A stretch of 64,000 nucleotides of DNA. It comes from JBBQYA01 sp031412335. GTDB lineage: Bacteria; Bacteroidota; Bacteroidia; Sphingobacteriales; Sphingobacteriaceae. The stretch covers positions 1 to 64,000 of the forward strand of contig JANOCT010000008.1 in the NCBI GenBank assembly GCA_031412335.1, in the 5' to 3' direction. Every line of letters begins with the position of its first letter. Position 1 is the first letter of the stretch. This document shows positions 43,607 to 53,400 of the stretch, one piece after another. The notes below the pieces were generated by a model, which saw only the letters and a program-made list of their open reading frames with translations, was not told the DNA's origin and made no database searches. Position numbers and translations under genes: made by a program.

Positions 43607-44725
43607 TTAACGAGCTAGGAGCCAAGCGTCTTTTTTAATATCACGTCTTGCAATTTTGAGAGCTGCCAATGCTTCTTTTTTATCAGAAAATGCACCAAGA
43701 CTAATACGAATTGGCCCACCGTTAGAATCATGCATTATAGAAGCATAAGTTCCATTGGCTTGCATTTTTTCAATTACTCTGCTGGCTTCGAATACAGTTT
43801 TAAATGATCCTCCTACAATCTCATACAAATCTGAATCGGTAAAATGTACAGGTGAAGTTTTAACAGAATCAGATTGTAAAGTATCAGCTAGAATTTCTTT
43901 TTGTATATTAAAGGAGCTATTTATTTTTCTGTTAAAATCAGGATTAGTAACTTCTTCGACGTAAACCTGAATTAATGGGCCAGTTCCAGTTACAAAAGAG
44001 TCAGCTACAAATTCTTCTAAATTATTAAATAAAGTATTCTCATTCTCTTGATTTGTAGGATATTGATTTTCTGTACTTTGCTTATCATCATTTAGAGATT
44101 CAAACAGTGTATCAACAGACCACATCGATGCAAGATTATATTGATTTAATTCATTTTTATATTGAAACAGAATGAATCCTAAACCAATTAAAAATATAAG
44201 CGAAGCAGCAACGGCAAATAAACTTCGTTTGCGACCTGGAGTTTTTTGAATCTGATGATCTTGATTATCATTTAACAAACTATTAAGTCGATCCATTTTG
44301 TTTTCGCGTTTAATTAAAAACGCATTTACATTACTCAAACCAAAAGAATCTATCAGATAATTTTGATTTTGGGACGGCTCAAAAGCGATGCTTTCAATTC
44401 TTGGAATTAGTTTTCCAATATTGGCAAAATCAAATGGCCGGTTATTTTCCAATGCTTTCAACACATCATTTGAAAAACGCTCTACGAAATACAATGCTGA
44501 ATCGTAAGAAATTTGATGTTTTCGGGCAATATAATTGGTAAGCAAACCATCATTATGATGCAAATTTCTATTAAAAGCTATCCTTTTGTGCGGTGGCCTA
44601 ATGGTATTTAATGGTCCAATAAGTACAGCAGAAGCTCTACTTGCTACAAAACCACCTAATCCTGGAACGATAACGCAGTTGTGCTCAAATAATAATTCGT
44701 GGATATACTGCGGAATATTCATCAT
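43607..44725 (-). CDS. HU-CCDC81 and SPOR domain membrane protein
   Basis: The 372-residue protein opens with an HU-CCDC81 domain (about 1-140, starting IPQYIHELLFEHNCVIVPGL and including GGFVASRASA). A Lys/Arg-rich linker precedes one membrane helix (168-186, LFAVAASLIFLIGLGFILF). A periplasmic acidic region of about 110 residues leads to a SPOR domain (about 300-372, YEIVGGSFKTVFEASRVIEK). HU-CCDC81 folds are DNA-binding-like and SPOR domains bind denuded peptidoglycan, so it may tether the nucleoid or septum. The start is ATGATG. It lies 54 bases upstream of exbB. Confidence 0.9.
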   Translation of the reverse strand: MMNIPQYIHELLFEHNCVIVPGLGGFVASRASAVLIGPLNTIRPPHKRIAFNRNLHHNDGLLTNYIARKHQISYDSALYFVERFSNDVLKALENNRPFDFANIGKLIPRIESIAFEPSQNQNYLIDSFGLSNVNAFLIKRENKMDRLNSLLNDNQDHQIQKTPGRKRSLFAVAASLIFLIGLGFILFQYKNELNQYNLASMWSVDTLFESLNDDKQSTENQYPTNQENENTLFNNLEEFVADSFVTGTGPLIQVYVEEVTNPDFNRKINSSFNIQKEILADTLQSDSVKTSPVHFTDSDLYEIVGGSFKTVFEASRVIEKMQANGTYASIMHDSNGGPIRISLGAFSDKKEALAALKIARRDIKKDAWLLAR

Positions 44726-44802
44726 GGTGTAAATTTAATTTTTAATCTAATAATCTCAACAATTTATGAAAATAATTAGCAAAAACGTGAAATTTTGTTT
44801 TT

Positions 44803-44874
44803 AGCCCGGATTGAAGCGATATCCTTTTTTCAATTTTTTATTAAAAAAAGATAAAGCTGAAAGCCGAAATAGCT
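44803..44874. repeat. Diverged third member of the intergenic repeat family
   Basis: The plus strand reads GGATTGAAGCGATATCC, TTTTTT, a spacer, then AAAAAAAGATAAAGC and GAAAGCC. This follows the same order as the 54291-54393 copy (GCGGCATCC, T run, spacer, AAAAAAAGATATAGCG, AATAGCC). It lacks the distal hairpin part. It lies 15 bases past the stop at 44889 and can fold into an imperfect hairpin. Confidence 0.5.
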
Positions 44875-44888
44875 TAAAATTTTAATAA

Positions 44889-46514
44889 TTAAAAAGAAAA
44901 CGTAACTCCACCTAATGCATTAAAGCCATAGCTTTCATAATTTCTCCACAATTGGTATTTAGATGAGGTAAGATTGTTGAGATTTACAAATGCTGATAAT
45001 GTTTTAGAGTATCGATATTCAATTCCAAGGTTTAAATCTGCATAGCCTTTTAACTGGATAAATGAATTGGTGTTAAAGTTAATAATTGCGTTTCGCTGGC
45101 CAACATAAAACAAAGATGTGCGGATTATAAATTTATCAACAAAATTATAACTAGCGCTAATTTCTGCCCGAGATCCAGGTTTATGCCATGCTCGTGCCAC
45201 TTTTTTAAGTGAATATGCATCTAGTCGAATACTTCCGTATAATCTTAATTTCTCTGATTGCTGATAATTTAATTCAGTGGTAAGACTGGTTATTCCAATA
45301 TTGCCATCATCATAAATTACTTTAAATTTTCTTTCGTCTGTAGAATCATTAACAAAGAAAGCCAAGTTCTTTACACTTTTTACACCGGCCCATGCTTTAA
45401 AAGAAAAGTTACTACCTAAACTTCCTTTCAATCCACCATAGAAATGCAAATTTTCGATCGTATTTCTTAAATTTAGATTAGGAGCTAAAAATTGATTTTC
45501 ATTACTGAAATTTCTAAGCGAATTTTTTGCAACATCTCCTGTAATTCCTGTAAAAGCAACAACTTTTTCTTCAACAATATTTACGGATGCATAAGCTGAT
45601 GGAAAAAAGTGTGTTTTTTTAATAAAGCCAGATTCAGATGCAAGTATAAATCCTGCTTTAATCGAGAATACATCTTGGGTAAAATGAAAAGAGGGAGCAA
45701 TTTTGAAAATTGTATTTTTTATTGTTCTTACATCTTTAGAATTCGTTGCATCTAAACTAATATCAATTTCTGCTTTAAATTCATCAATGTTTTTGTTCAA
45801 ATGCAAACCAGCTAACACATTGTTTTCTTTAGCTTTATATAAATCAGAAAAAGAATAGCCACTTATTTTTGCAGCATAACCTAAGGTGTATTCATTGGTT
45901 TCGGTATTATATATTTCAGCTTCGCCGCCAATGGTTTGATACCGCTGTTTTAAATTATTTTTAAAATTATCAGAATTGAATTTATTTTCATCAAAACCAT
46001 AAAATTTAGAAGCATTTCTATCATAAAATACATTTCCACTTATTTGTTGTTTTCCTAACAACGTTTTACCGAATACACTAAATTTATCGGTGCTGAAATC
46101 TCTAGCATTTTTTCCGTTGGATGATAGATGTTTTAATGAAACACCATATTGGTTTTTCGTATCGCGAGTGTTTGCAACATAAAGTTCGCCTAGGGCAGTT
46201 GTTATATTTCCAAAACCACCTTTTAAATATCCTTTATAAAGCTTTGTAATGCTTTCAGACTTCATTTTCTCAGGAGGCAAACCGATGATGGAGATAGTTT
46301 GGTCTAACTTTTTGTCCGAAAATTTATATGATGCTTGAGGCTCTGCATTTTTTATTTCAAATACTTCTGGATTGGCTCGAAGCCTGATTCCTTCTGCTAA
46401 TATTGCTTTGTACGGTCTGATTACATCGATATCTTCCGAAAGATTTTTTTGTGCGTATGCAATGGCTGTATTGCATAAAATTATAGCAATTGGAATAAAT
46501 GATTTCCTTTTCAT
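44889..46514 (-). CDS. TonB-dependent receptor-like barrel without plug
   Basis: The 541-residue protein has a signal peptide (to about residue 21, AYAQ). A short N-terminal segment, DIDVIRPYKAILAEGIRLRA, follows, then a barrel of repeated amphipathic strands. The C-terminus ends YGFNALGGVTFSF. It has no CarboxypepD_reg or TonB plug domain, so it is half the size of the receptors elsewhere in this window. Its gene follows the large TPR protein gene by 7 bases, and such pairs are common in Bacteroidota. It probably works with the TPR protein as an outer-membrane complex. Confidence 0.8.
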   Translation of the reverse strand: MKRKSFIPIAIILCNTAIAYAQKNLSEDIDVIRPYKAILAEGIRLRANPEVFEIKNAEPQASYKFSDKKLDQTISIIGLPPEKMKSESITKLYKGYLKGGFGNITTALGELYVANTRDTKNQYGVSLKHLSSNGKNARDFSTDKFSVFGKTLLGKQQISGNVFYDRNASKFYGFDENKFNSDNFKNNLKQRYQTIGGEAEIYNTETNEYTLGYAAKISGYSFSDLYKAKENNVLAGLHLNKNIDEFKAEIDISLDATNSKDVRTIKNTIFKIAPSFHFTQDVFSIKAGFILASESGFIKKTHFFPSAYASVNIVEEKVVAFTGITGDVAKNSLRNFSNENQFLAPNLNLRNTIENLHFYGGLKGSLGSNFSFKAWAGVKSVKNLAFFVNDSTDERKFKVIYDDGNIGITSLTTELNYQQSEKLRLYGSIRLDAYSLKKVARAWHKPGSRAEISASYNFVDKFIIRTSLFYVGQRNAIINFNTNSFIQLKGYADLNLGIEYRYSKTLSAFVNLNNLTSSKYQLWRNYESYGFNALGGVTFSF

Positions 46515-46521
46515 AATAGAT

Positions 46522-49500
46522 TTAATTATCCAATTTATTTAATTCATCTAACTTTTTTCTGGCTTCAGGTTTTATTTCATCATCCCCTTCATAATTATCT
46601 AAAACACTTTGTAAGGTGCTTTTTGCCTGAAAATTATCTCCTTGTTTCGTATAAATATCACCTAATAATAAAAAGGATTTACCAATCCAGTAATCGTAAG
46701 ATGGAATATCATTTATAATAACAAAACTCATTTTTTTCGCATCATCTAATTTATTTTTATTGAATAAATCTAAAGCAATAAAATATCGTGATTCTGCACC
46801 AACAATAGTAGTAGTAGCTGTTGCAACGGTTTTAAAATAATTAATGGCAGCAATAGTATCTTTTTTGCCTAGTAATGATTTTCCTGCAAATAATCCAGCC
46901 AAATTTCGCTCGTCGGTAGATGTTTTATCGTATTCTATTACTTTTTTTGCAAATAATAATGTGCTATCAAAATTTCGTTCACCTTCGTAGCAACTCATTA
47001 AATTATTTATAGCGAAACCATAGGTTTCTTTTAATTGTGAATTATTTTGCAACTGATTTAAATATGATTTTGCTGCCGGGCAATTTTGTTGTTGAACTAA
47101 AATGCGCGCTGTATAAACCAAAGACTTCTCATTATAAAAGGTGTTTCCGCTTGAGAGAACCACTTTAAAGTCGTTTAAAGCATTTGAATAATCCTTTAAT
47201 TGCAAATAACTTTCTCCACGATAATAATGTGCATCTGTAGCAAAATAGCCAGATGGATAATTTTTTAAATATGTACTAAAAGAATTGATACTACCAGAAA
47301 AATTACTTTTAAGATATTTGGAGTTGGCAGCTTGAAAACTAATTGAATCTTTTTGTGGTGCACTAATACTGGAATTTGGAGTGCCAGCTGAGTAGTTTAA
47401 AAATCCATCTGCATCGCCTTTTCCAATATAAATATTACGAATAGCTTGCATGGCTTCTTTTGATTCTGGCGAGCCACTATAATTAGAAACTACTTTTTTA
47501 TACTCGCTTAATGCTTTATCATCTTCATTTAAATTATATGAAATTAAACCAAGATTTAAATAAGCACGAGGCACTAAATTACTTTTAGGATAGCTGCTAA
47601 CAAACTGATTGAAAGCAGTTCTGGCACTAGATGATTCGTTAGTAAATAAATACGTTGCGGCAATTTCAAATTTTGCATCATCAGCATAATTTGATGATGG
47701 ATATTTATTGAGTAAATTTTGTAAAGCAGTAATCTTTGTGCTACTCTGATTTTGTAAACCATTGATGATTGCCCGTTGGTATAAAGCATAATCAGTGCCG
47801 GAGGCATTTAGATTTATAATCTTATTATACTGATTTACTGCTTTTTCATAATTTTTTAAAGCAAAAGCGCAATCTCCTGATCGCAAAATTGCATCATTGG
47901 TTAATCGTTTATCTGTTTCAGGATTTGCTAAATACTTGTCAAACCAATTAGCTGCCGATCCATAATTTTCTTGACTGAAATATGCATAACCCAAGTTGTA
48001 GTTTGCCTTTTTAAACACATTAGTTTCTGATGCAGATGCAGTAGCTAAAAATTGTTGATATCCGCTAATTGCAGTTTGTGTTAAACCATTTTCTAAATTA
48101 CTTTCTGCTTTCCAATAGGTTGCTAACGAGGTAATTAGTTTGTCGTTTCCATTTTTAATAGCTTTGTCAAATAAAGAAATTGCAGCTTTAAAATCTTTTA
48201 AGTTAAATAATTCAACACCTCTAAAATAATTAGCTTGTTGATATGCCTGCAACGCTGATTTAGATTTTGGATTTACTGTCTCTAATAAGTCTAATGCTTC
48301 CTGATAATTTTTCGAACCGGCTAATGCTTCACCTAAATAAGCTTTGGCCTCATTCGTGTTTTCATCATTAGGATATTTTTTAATGTAATCACGAAATGTA
48401 GCAACTGCAACCTCATTAAAATTTAATTCATATGATAATTTACCGTAATTCAATACACCTTCACGGGTTAGTTTTTCATCTGCCGATTGCTTCGCAACTT
48501 TTTGAAATGCATTTCTTGCGCTTTGTTTATTATTTTGTTTTAAAAATGCGTTACCCAAAACATATAAACCATTTTGAGCAAATATTCCGGTTGAGTCTGC
48601 AAGTCGCTCCAAACTTTTTATTGCATTTCCATAATCTGCAGCTTGATAATTTGCATAACCGATTTGATATAAATCTTGAGCATTTAATAGTTTAATACTA
48701 TCGTTTTTTAAAAAACCGTTATAAAATTCACGGGCTTTTCGATAATCTGATTTTTTGAAATATGCACTACCTACCAATCTGTACATTGCAGATTCATTTT
48801 TAGGATTAGTAGTTTTTAAAACAGGCAACGAATATGCAATTAACTCATCATATTTTGCGGTTTGATAATAAATCTGAGCAATATAATAGGGAACCAAGTT
48901 GCCATAAATTTTAGAATCTTTTAAACTCGAAAAAGTCTCTAATGCAGTTGGATAATCCTTTTCTACATAGGCAGTATAGGCATAATAATAAGATGCCGGA
49001 TATCCATATTTGGTAGAACTACCACGAACATCTCTGAAAAAACCTTTAGCTTTTTTATAGTCTTTTTGCATAAAATAACTATATCCGATTTTAAATTTGT
49101 ATTCAAGGCGTTCTGCATCGCTCAATGCATACATATCTGCTTTTTCAAACCATTCTACAGCATCTCTAAAATTATTTTGACGATAATAAAATTTACCTAA
49201 TCTAAAAAAAGCTGATTTAGCTAATGCATTTTCAGGATATTTTTCAACGAAATCAAGCATAAGAAATTCAGCCTGATCGTTGAATAATTCCATTGCACAT
49301 AAAGCTTGATAAAAGGTTGAATTAATGCGTAATAAATTAATGTTATCACGATCAGCAGGTGTGAATTGAATAGCTTGAGCACTTTTATCTACTTTTTCAA
49401 ACTCAAGCTGTGCAACCCCGAATTTTTCTTTATCAAATAATTCCAGGGCATTTCTATATTGTAAATTGATGGTGTAAACAGAAGTTTGCTGGGCAAACGA

Positions 49501-49557
49501 ATAAACCACAGACCCGATAAGGAGTAATAGTGGCAGTACAGCTTTTTTTATGTTCAT
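46522..49557 (-). CDS. Large periplasmic TPR-repeat protein
   Basis: The 1011-residue protein has a signal peptide (to about residue 22, YSFAQQ). The rest consists of tetratricopeptide repeats of 34-36 residues, for example AKSAFFRLGKFYYRQNNFRD and KFKIGYSYFMQKDYKKAKGF. There are more than 20 such units, most with the Gly8/Ala20/Pro32-type pattern. No catalytic domain is seen. Such long TPR arrays bind partner proteins in the periplasm. It is the first gene of the unit with the plugless barrel (7-base gap) and the HU/SPOR and ExbBD-TonB genes further along the same strand. Confidence 0.88.
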   Translation of the reverse strand: MNIKKAVLPLLLLIGSVVYSFAQQTSVYTINLQYRNALELFDKEKFGVAQLEFEKVDKSAQAIQFTPADRDNINLLRINSTFYQALCAMELFNDQAEFLMLDFVEKYPENALAKSAFFRLGKFYYRQNNFRDAVEWFEKADMYALSDAERLEYKFKIGYSYFMQKDYKKAKGFFRDVRGSSTKYGYPASYYYAYTAYVEKDYPTALETFSSLKDSKIYGNLVPYYIAQIYYQTAKYDELIAYSLPVLKTTNPKNESAMYRLVGSAYFKKSDYRKAREFYNGFLKNDSIKLLNAQDLYQIGYANYQAADYGNAIKSLERLADSTGIFAQNGLYVLGNAFLKQNNKQSARNAFQKVAKQSADEKLTREGVLNYGKLSYELNFNEVAVATFRDYIKKYPNDENTNEAKAYLGEALAGSKNYQEALDLLETVNPKSKSALQAYQQANYFRGVELFNLKDFKAAISLFDKAIKNGNDKLITSLATYWKAESNLENGLTQTAISGYQQFLATASASETNVFKKANYNLGYAYFSQENYGSAANWFDKYLANPETDKRLTNDAILRSGDCAFALKNYEKAVNQYNKIINLNASGTDYALYQRAIINGLQNQSSTKITALQNLLNKYPSSNYADDAKFEIAATYLFTNESSSARTAFNQFVSSYPKSNLVPRAYLNLGLISYNLNEDDKALSEYKKVVSNYSGSPESKEAMQAIRNIYIGKGDADGFLNYSAGTPNSSISAPQKDSISFQAANSKYLKSNFSGSINSFSTYLKNYPSGYFATDAHYYRGESYLQLKDYSNALNDFKVVLSSGNTFYNEKSLVYTARILVQQQNCPAAKSYLNQLQNNSQLKETYGFAINNLMSCYEGERNFDSTLLFAKKVIEYDKTSTDERNLAGLFAGKSLLGKKDTIAAINYFKTVATATTTIVGAESRYFIALDLFNKNKLDDAKKMSFVIINDIPSYDYWIGKSFLLLGDIYTKQGDNFQAKSTLQSVLDNYEGDDEIKPEARKKLDELNKLDN

Positions 49558-50093
49558 ATTTTTCCTGATACAGCAGTATCCGTTCCAAGATCTATTAGTT
49601 TGATTGCTGCATTAACGTCGCAAACTTAGGGAAATATTGCAGCAAGGGTCAAAAATATATGTTAACAGCTGGGGAGAACGATCTTGAAATTGTAAATTTT
49701 TAATAACGAATTTAAATTTTTAAAATCTTTGAAAATAGCTTAACGTTTATTTGTTTATTTATTTAAACCCATTTCATAATTTAATTAATTTTTTATTGAT
49801 TTTATTTTTTCTGCATTTTATAGATTAAAAACATGAAAATCAATATGTTGTATTTAGTTTGGGGCTTGCCCTGAAAAACGGGCCGGGCTATTCGCTTTAT
49901 CTTTTTTGATTTAATTGTTTTTTAATGGAAAAAAAGGATGCCGCTACTATCCCTAAGCCTTACTACCTTGATGTTAAATTATTCTTTATTGAATTAGATC
50001 TCGTAATGAGTATTATTTTAAGAATAACAAATTCAAATCTTTTAATAATTTCTTTGTGAGCCTTATTTTCTTTGAGCCTTTGTGGTTCAAATC
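49558..50093. other. 536-bp spacer with structured repeat copy
   Basis: This region lies between the TPR gene start and the TonB-dependent receptor stop, both minus strand. It carries the 103-bp repeat at 49858-49960. Otherwise it is AT-rich, and I see no coding sequence or tRNA. Confidence 0.5.
49858..49960 (+). repeat. Structured intergenic repeat, copy A
   Basis: This 103-bp element has a 93% identical copy in opposite orientation at 54291-54393 (7 mismatches, no gaps). It opens GGGGCTT and closes CCTAAGCCT, so GGCTT and AAGCC can pair as an outer stem. Inside are a small hairpin (GCCC around TGAAAAAC with GGGC) and a long imperfect arm (GGGCTATTCGC plus T run against A run plus GGATGCCGC...ATCCC). 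It lies 134 bases past the receptor stop. Confidence 0.8.
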
Positions 50094-52397
50094 TTAAAAA
50101 GTAAAACTTGCTCCTACACTTGGCAAAAAGGGCAATTGGTTTTTTCGGGTATATCTCAAAGCGTCGAAATAGAAAATATTTTCTCTGTTTAGAATATTTG
50201 TAATTCCAGCTGATATTTCTAGTTTAGAATATTTACTTAATTGAAATCCTTTTTTTCCAGAAACATCCATTCTGATAAAATTTGGAAGCCTTTCACCATT
50301 CAATTCTGCATTAATTATACCAATGTTCCCATTTTCTGAAACGTAATTGGTATTTATGGCATTTCCAAAAATAATTTGTTCATAAATACCTTGTGTTTGC
50401 GTAAATGGAAAGCCGGAACCAAAATTATAACGGATACTTACCTCCCAATCTTCTTTTTTACCAAACGTATAAGTACTTAATAAATTAATATTATGTCTTC
50501 GATCATAAAATGGTCGATACGTTCGTATTTCATCTTTTCGTATTACTTGTCCAATAGAATAAACTAGATTTAAATAAAAGTTACCTTTTCTGTATGTTCC
50601 CGAAAAATCTAAACCACGTGCATAGCCTCGCTCTACAATAATATCTTTTCGTAAATAATCTGGTATGGTGTCGTTAGGGCCATTATCTGGGTAAATTTTA
50701 TCACGATTGGTATTGGTTAATTGGCTGAAATTTTTATAATATCCTTCAACATTTACCAATAAATTTGGAAGTACATCCCATTCAAAGCCAACGATTAAAT
50801 GCTCTGCTTTTTGAAGTTTTGAATTCACTTCATCACCTCTAAAATCATCTTGAAGGTTATCAGTTCCTGAAAGAAATCCATAAAATAAATTCACAACATC
50901 CCTGTCGGAATTAGCACTTAATAAATTCTGAGAATAAAATCCTCCAGCAGTTTTTAATCGAAGTTTTTCAGTCAATAAATATTTTGCTCCCAAACGTGGC
51001 TCTGGCGAGAATTCAGATAAAGAAGCATAATAATGTCCACGCAAACTTGGCTCTACAATTAATCGCCCTTGCTTGTATTTGTAACTAACAAATCCTGCTA
51101 TTTCAGTAGTAAAATCCTCCTGTTGTACATTAAGATTAAATGGATTCGTGAATTTGTAATCGGTATTAAATCCAAAAACTTCGAACCCATATCTTAAATC
51201 ATCATCACCTAAAAAATAGGTGTAATCTATACCACCAGTAAAACCGCCTATTGAACTAAAACGTGGTTTTCCATCTTGTTCTTCTAAAGTAATTTTATAA
51301 TTCGTGTACGAAAAATATGCATTAATTAAAGCAGATGAAGCTTCAGGAACAATTACAAAATTAACACCGCCACCGGCTGATTTCCAATTGATTCTGGTGG
51401 CGTCAGAATAATTTACTCGATCAGTAAAATTAAAACCAAATAAATTAACTTTACTACCATTATTACCTGAAATGGAAAGTTTAGCATAAATATCGGTGAA
51501 ATTAAATGGCAAACCTGCTGTGTCAACATAACTATAAATACTTTTAGAGGTTTGTTCTAAATAAGAGGTTTTTCCTGTAATCAAAAAAGTTGTACTTGGT
51601 TTACCTTCTTTGTATTTACTTAATGGTCCTTCTAATAATATTTTTGAACTGAAAGGACTTGCACCAACTTTACCAGCAACACGATTTTTATTTCCATCTC
51701 TGGTAGTAATGTCCATAATTGCAGAAATTCTACCTCCATATCTAGCACCAAAACCGCCTGTGTATACATCAACATTTTTGATAATATCAGTTTCAAAAAC
51801 AGAAAATAAACCAATAGAATGGAATGGATTGTAAATAGTCATTCCATCTAAAATCACTTTATTTTGTATCGGCGAGCCACCCCGAATATATAACTGACCA
51901 CCTTGGTCGCCAGAGAAAATAACGCCTGGAATAACTTGAAGATACTGCGCCAAATCTGGTTCGCTACCAACTGAAGGGATTTGTAAAATTTGCTTAGGAG
52001 TAATTTTAGTAACAGATATTTGTACTTTATTTACTTGTTCTGAACGCTCACCGGAAATACTAACTTCTTTTAAATTAATTTTTATGGGAACTAAATAAAG
52101 ATTTTTTGTAACCCGTTCATTTGCTTTTAGTTCTACCTGAATTTCAACAGTATCAAAGCCAATAGTTCTACAAACTAATCTATAACTACCTGGCTTTAAT
52201 TTAGATATAGAATAAAAACCATTTACATCAGTGGTTGCACCAATGCTGGTTCCTTTCAAACTTACTCCACTAAATATAATAGGTTCGCCGTTTTCTTTAT
52301 CATAAACAAAACCTCGAATTTCTGAATTTTGGGCATACGCGCTAAAGGGTAGAAGAAATAGAAAAAGTATGCGAATTGACTTTAAAAAATTAACCAT
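50094..52397 (-). CDS. TonB-dependent outer membrane receptor with CarboxypepD_reg domain
   Basis: The 767-residue protein has a signal peptide (to about residue 22, AYAQ). A carboxypeptidase-regulatory-like domain comes next (about 25-115, IRGFVYDKENGEPIIFSGVS). The plug (about 120-235) includes QLYIRGGSPIQNKVILDGMT and GGFGARYGGRISAIMDIT. The barrel ends with LPFLPSVGASFTF. It has no STN domain. No DUF4249 or SusD gene is next to it. Substrate unknown; it is separated from pyrB by 60 bases and probably has its own promoter. Confidence 0.92.
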   Translation of the reverse strand: MVNFLKSIRILFLFLLPFSAYAQNSEIRGFVYDKENGEPIIFSGVSLKGTSIGATTDVNGFYSISKLKPGSYRLVCRTIGFDTVEIQVELKANERVTKNLYLVPIKINLKEVSISGERSEQVNKVQISVTKITPKQILQIPSVGSEPDLAQYLQVIPGVIFSGDQGGQLYIRGGSPIQNKVILDGMTIYNPFHSIGLFSVFETDIIKNVDVYTGGFGARYGGRISAIMDITTRDGNKNRVAGKVGASPFSSKILLEGPLSKYKEGKPSTTFLITGKTSYLEQTSKSIYSYVDTAGLPFNFTDIYAKLSISGNNGSKVNLFGFNFTDRVNYSDATRINWKSAGGGVNFVIVPEASSALINAYFSYTNYKITLEEQDGKPRFSSIGGFTGGIDYTYFLGDDDLRYGFEVFGFNTDYKFTNPFNLNVQQEDFTTEIAGFVSYKYKQGRLIVEPSLRGHYYASLSEFSPEPRLGAKYLLTEKLRLKTAGGFYSQNLLSANSDRDVVNLFYGFLSGTDNLQDDFRGDEVNSKLQKAEHLIVGFEWDVLPNLLVNVEGYYKNFSQLTNTNRDKIYPDNGPNDTIPDYLRKDIIVERGYARGLDFSGTYRKGNFYLNLVYSIGQVIRKDEIRTYRPFYDRRHNINLLSTYTFGKKEDWEVSIRYNFGSGFPFTQTQGIYEQIIFGNAINTNYVSENGNIGIINAELNGERLPNFIRMDVSGKKGFQLSKYSKLEISAGITNILNRENIFYFDALRYTRKNQLPFLPSVGASFTF

Positions 52398-52457
52398 AGT
52401 ATTTATACAATCGCAAGGTAAGAGAAATCCTTCAGTTTGAAATTGAATCCTAAAAAA

Positions 52458-53384
52458 TTAATTTTTTTGTCCGCTTAATAAATAAAGTACTGCCATACGG
52501 ATGGCAACCCCATTTTCAACTTGATCAAGAATTGCCGCTTGAGGTGAATCTGCAACTTCGGAACTTATCTCAACTCCTCGGTTTATTGGACCCGGATGTA
52601 GAATGGTTATTTTTTTATCCAATTTATGCAAAATTTCAGCAGTTAAGCCATATTGCATCGTGTATTCTCTTAAGCTAGGAAAATATTTTATTTCTTGTCT
52701 TTCTAATTGAATGCGAAGCATGTTGGCAACATCGCACCATTCTAATGCCTTTATCAAATTAGTTTCCACAGAAACTCCAAGAGAATGAATGTAACGGGGC
52801 AGGAGGGTTGCTGGTCCACAAACTTTAACCTCTGCACCCAGTTTTTTTAAACATAAAATATTGGAAAGTGCCACACGGCTATGCATAATATCTCCAACAA
52901 TAACTACTTTTTTACCTGCAACATCACCTAATTTTTCACGGATAGAGAAAGCATCAAGCAATGCTTGAGTAGGATGTTCATGAGCACCATCTCCAGCATT
53001 AATTATTTGAGCACTAATATGTTTGGATAAAAAAACAGCAGCACCAGCGTATGGATGGCGCATTACAACCATGTCAACTTTCATCGCTAAAATATTATTA
53101 ACCGTATCAATTAATGTTTCACCTTTAGATACTGACGAAGAAGATGCAGCAAAATTAATTACATCTGCGGAAAGTCGTTTTTGGGCAAGTTCAAAAGAAA
53201 GTTTTGTGCGAGTAGAGTTTTCAAAAAATAAATTGGCAATAGTGATGTCGCGTAGTGAAGGAACTTTTTTAATTGGGCGATTTAATACACTTTTAAAATT
53301 ATCAGCAGTTTCAAAAATCATTTGAATATCCTGTTCGTTGATTTCTTTAATTCCTAAAAGATGTCGTACGCTTAGTTTATTCAT
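52458..53384 (-). CDS. pyrB: Aspartate carbamoyltransferase catalytic subunit
   Basis: The ATG at 53384 gives 308 residues and the usual opening MNKLSVRHLLGIKEINEQDI; the frame continues to a TTG at 53396. The carbamoyl phosphate motif STRT (57-60) is followed by KLSFE. HPTQALLDAF and LHPGPINRGVEI (about 258-269) bind carbamoyl phosphate and aspartate. It makes N-carbamoyl-aspartate, the first committed step of pyrimidine synthesis. No pyrI gene is seen. It lies 16 bases after pyrR, so expression is linked to uridine nucleotide level. Confidence 0.95.
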   Translation of the reverse strand: MNKLSVRHLLGIKEINEQDIQMIFETADNFKSVLNRPIKKVPSLRDITIANLFFENSTRTKLSFELAQKRLSADVINFAASSSSVSKGETLIDTVNNILAMKVDMVVMRHPYAGAAVFLSKHISAQIINAGDGAHEHPTQALLDAFSIREKLGDVAGKKVVIVGDIMHSRVALSNILCLKKLGAEVKVCGPATLLPRYIHSLGVSVETNLIKALEWCDVANMLRIQLERQEIKYFPSLREYTMQYGLTAEILHKLDKKITILHPGPINRGVEISSEVADSPQAAILDQVENGVAIRMAVLYLLSGQKN

Positions 53385-53400
53385 TTCAAATTTCAATTAA

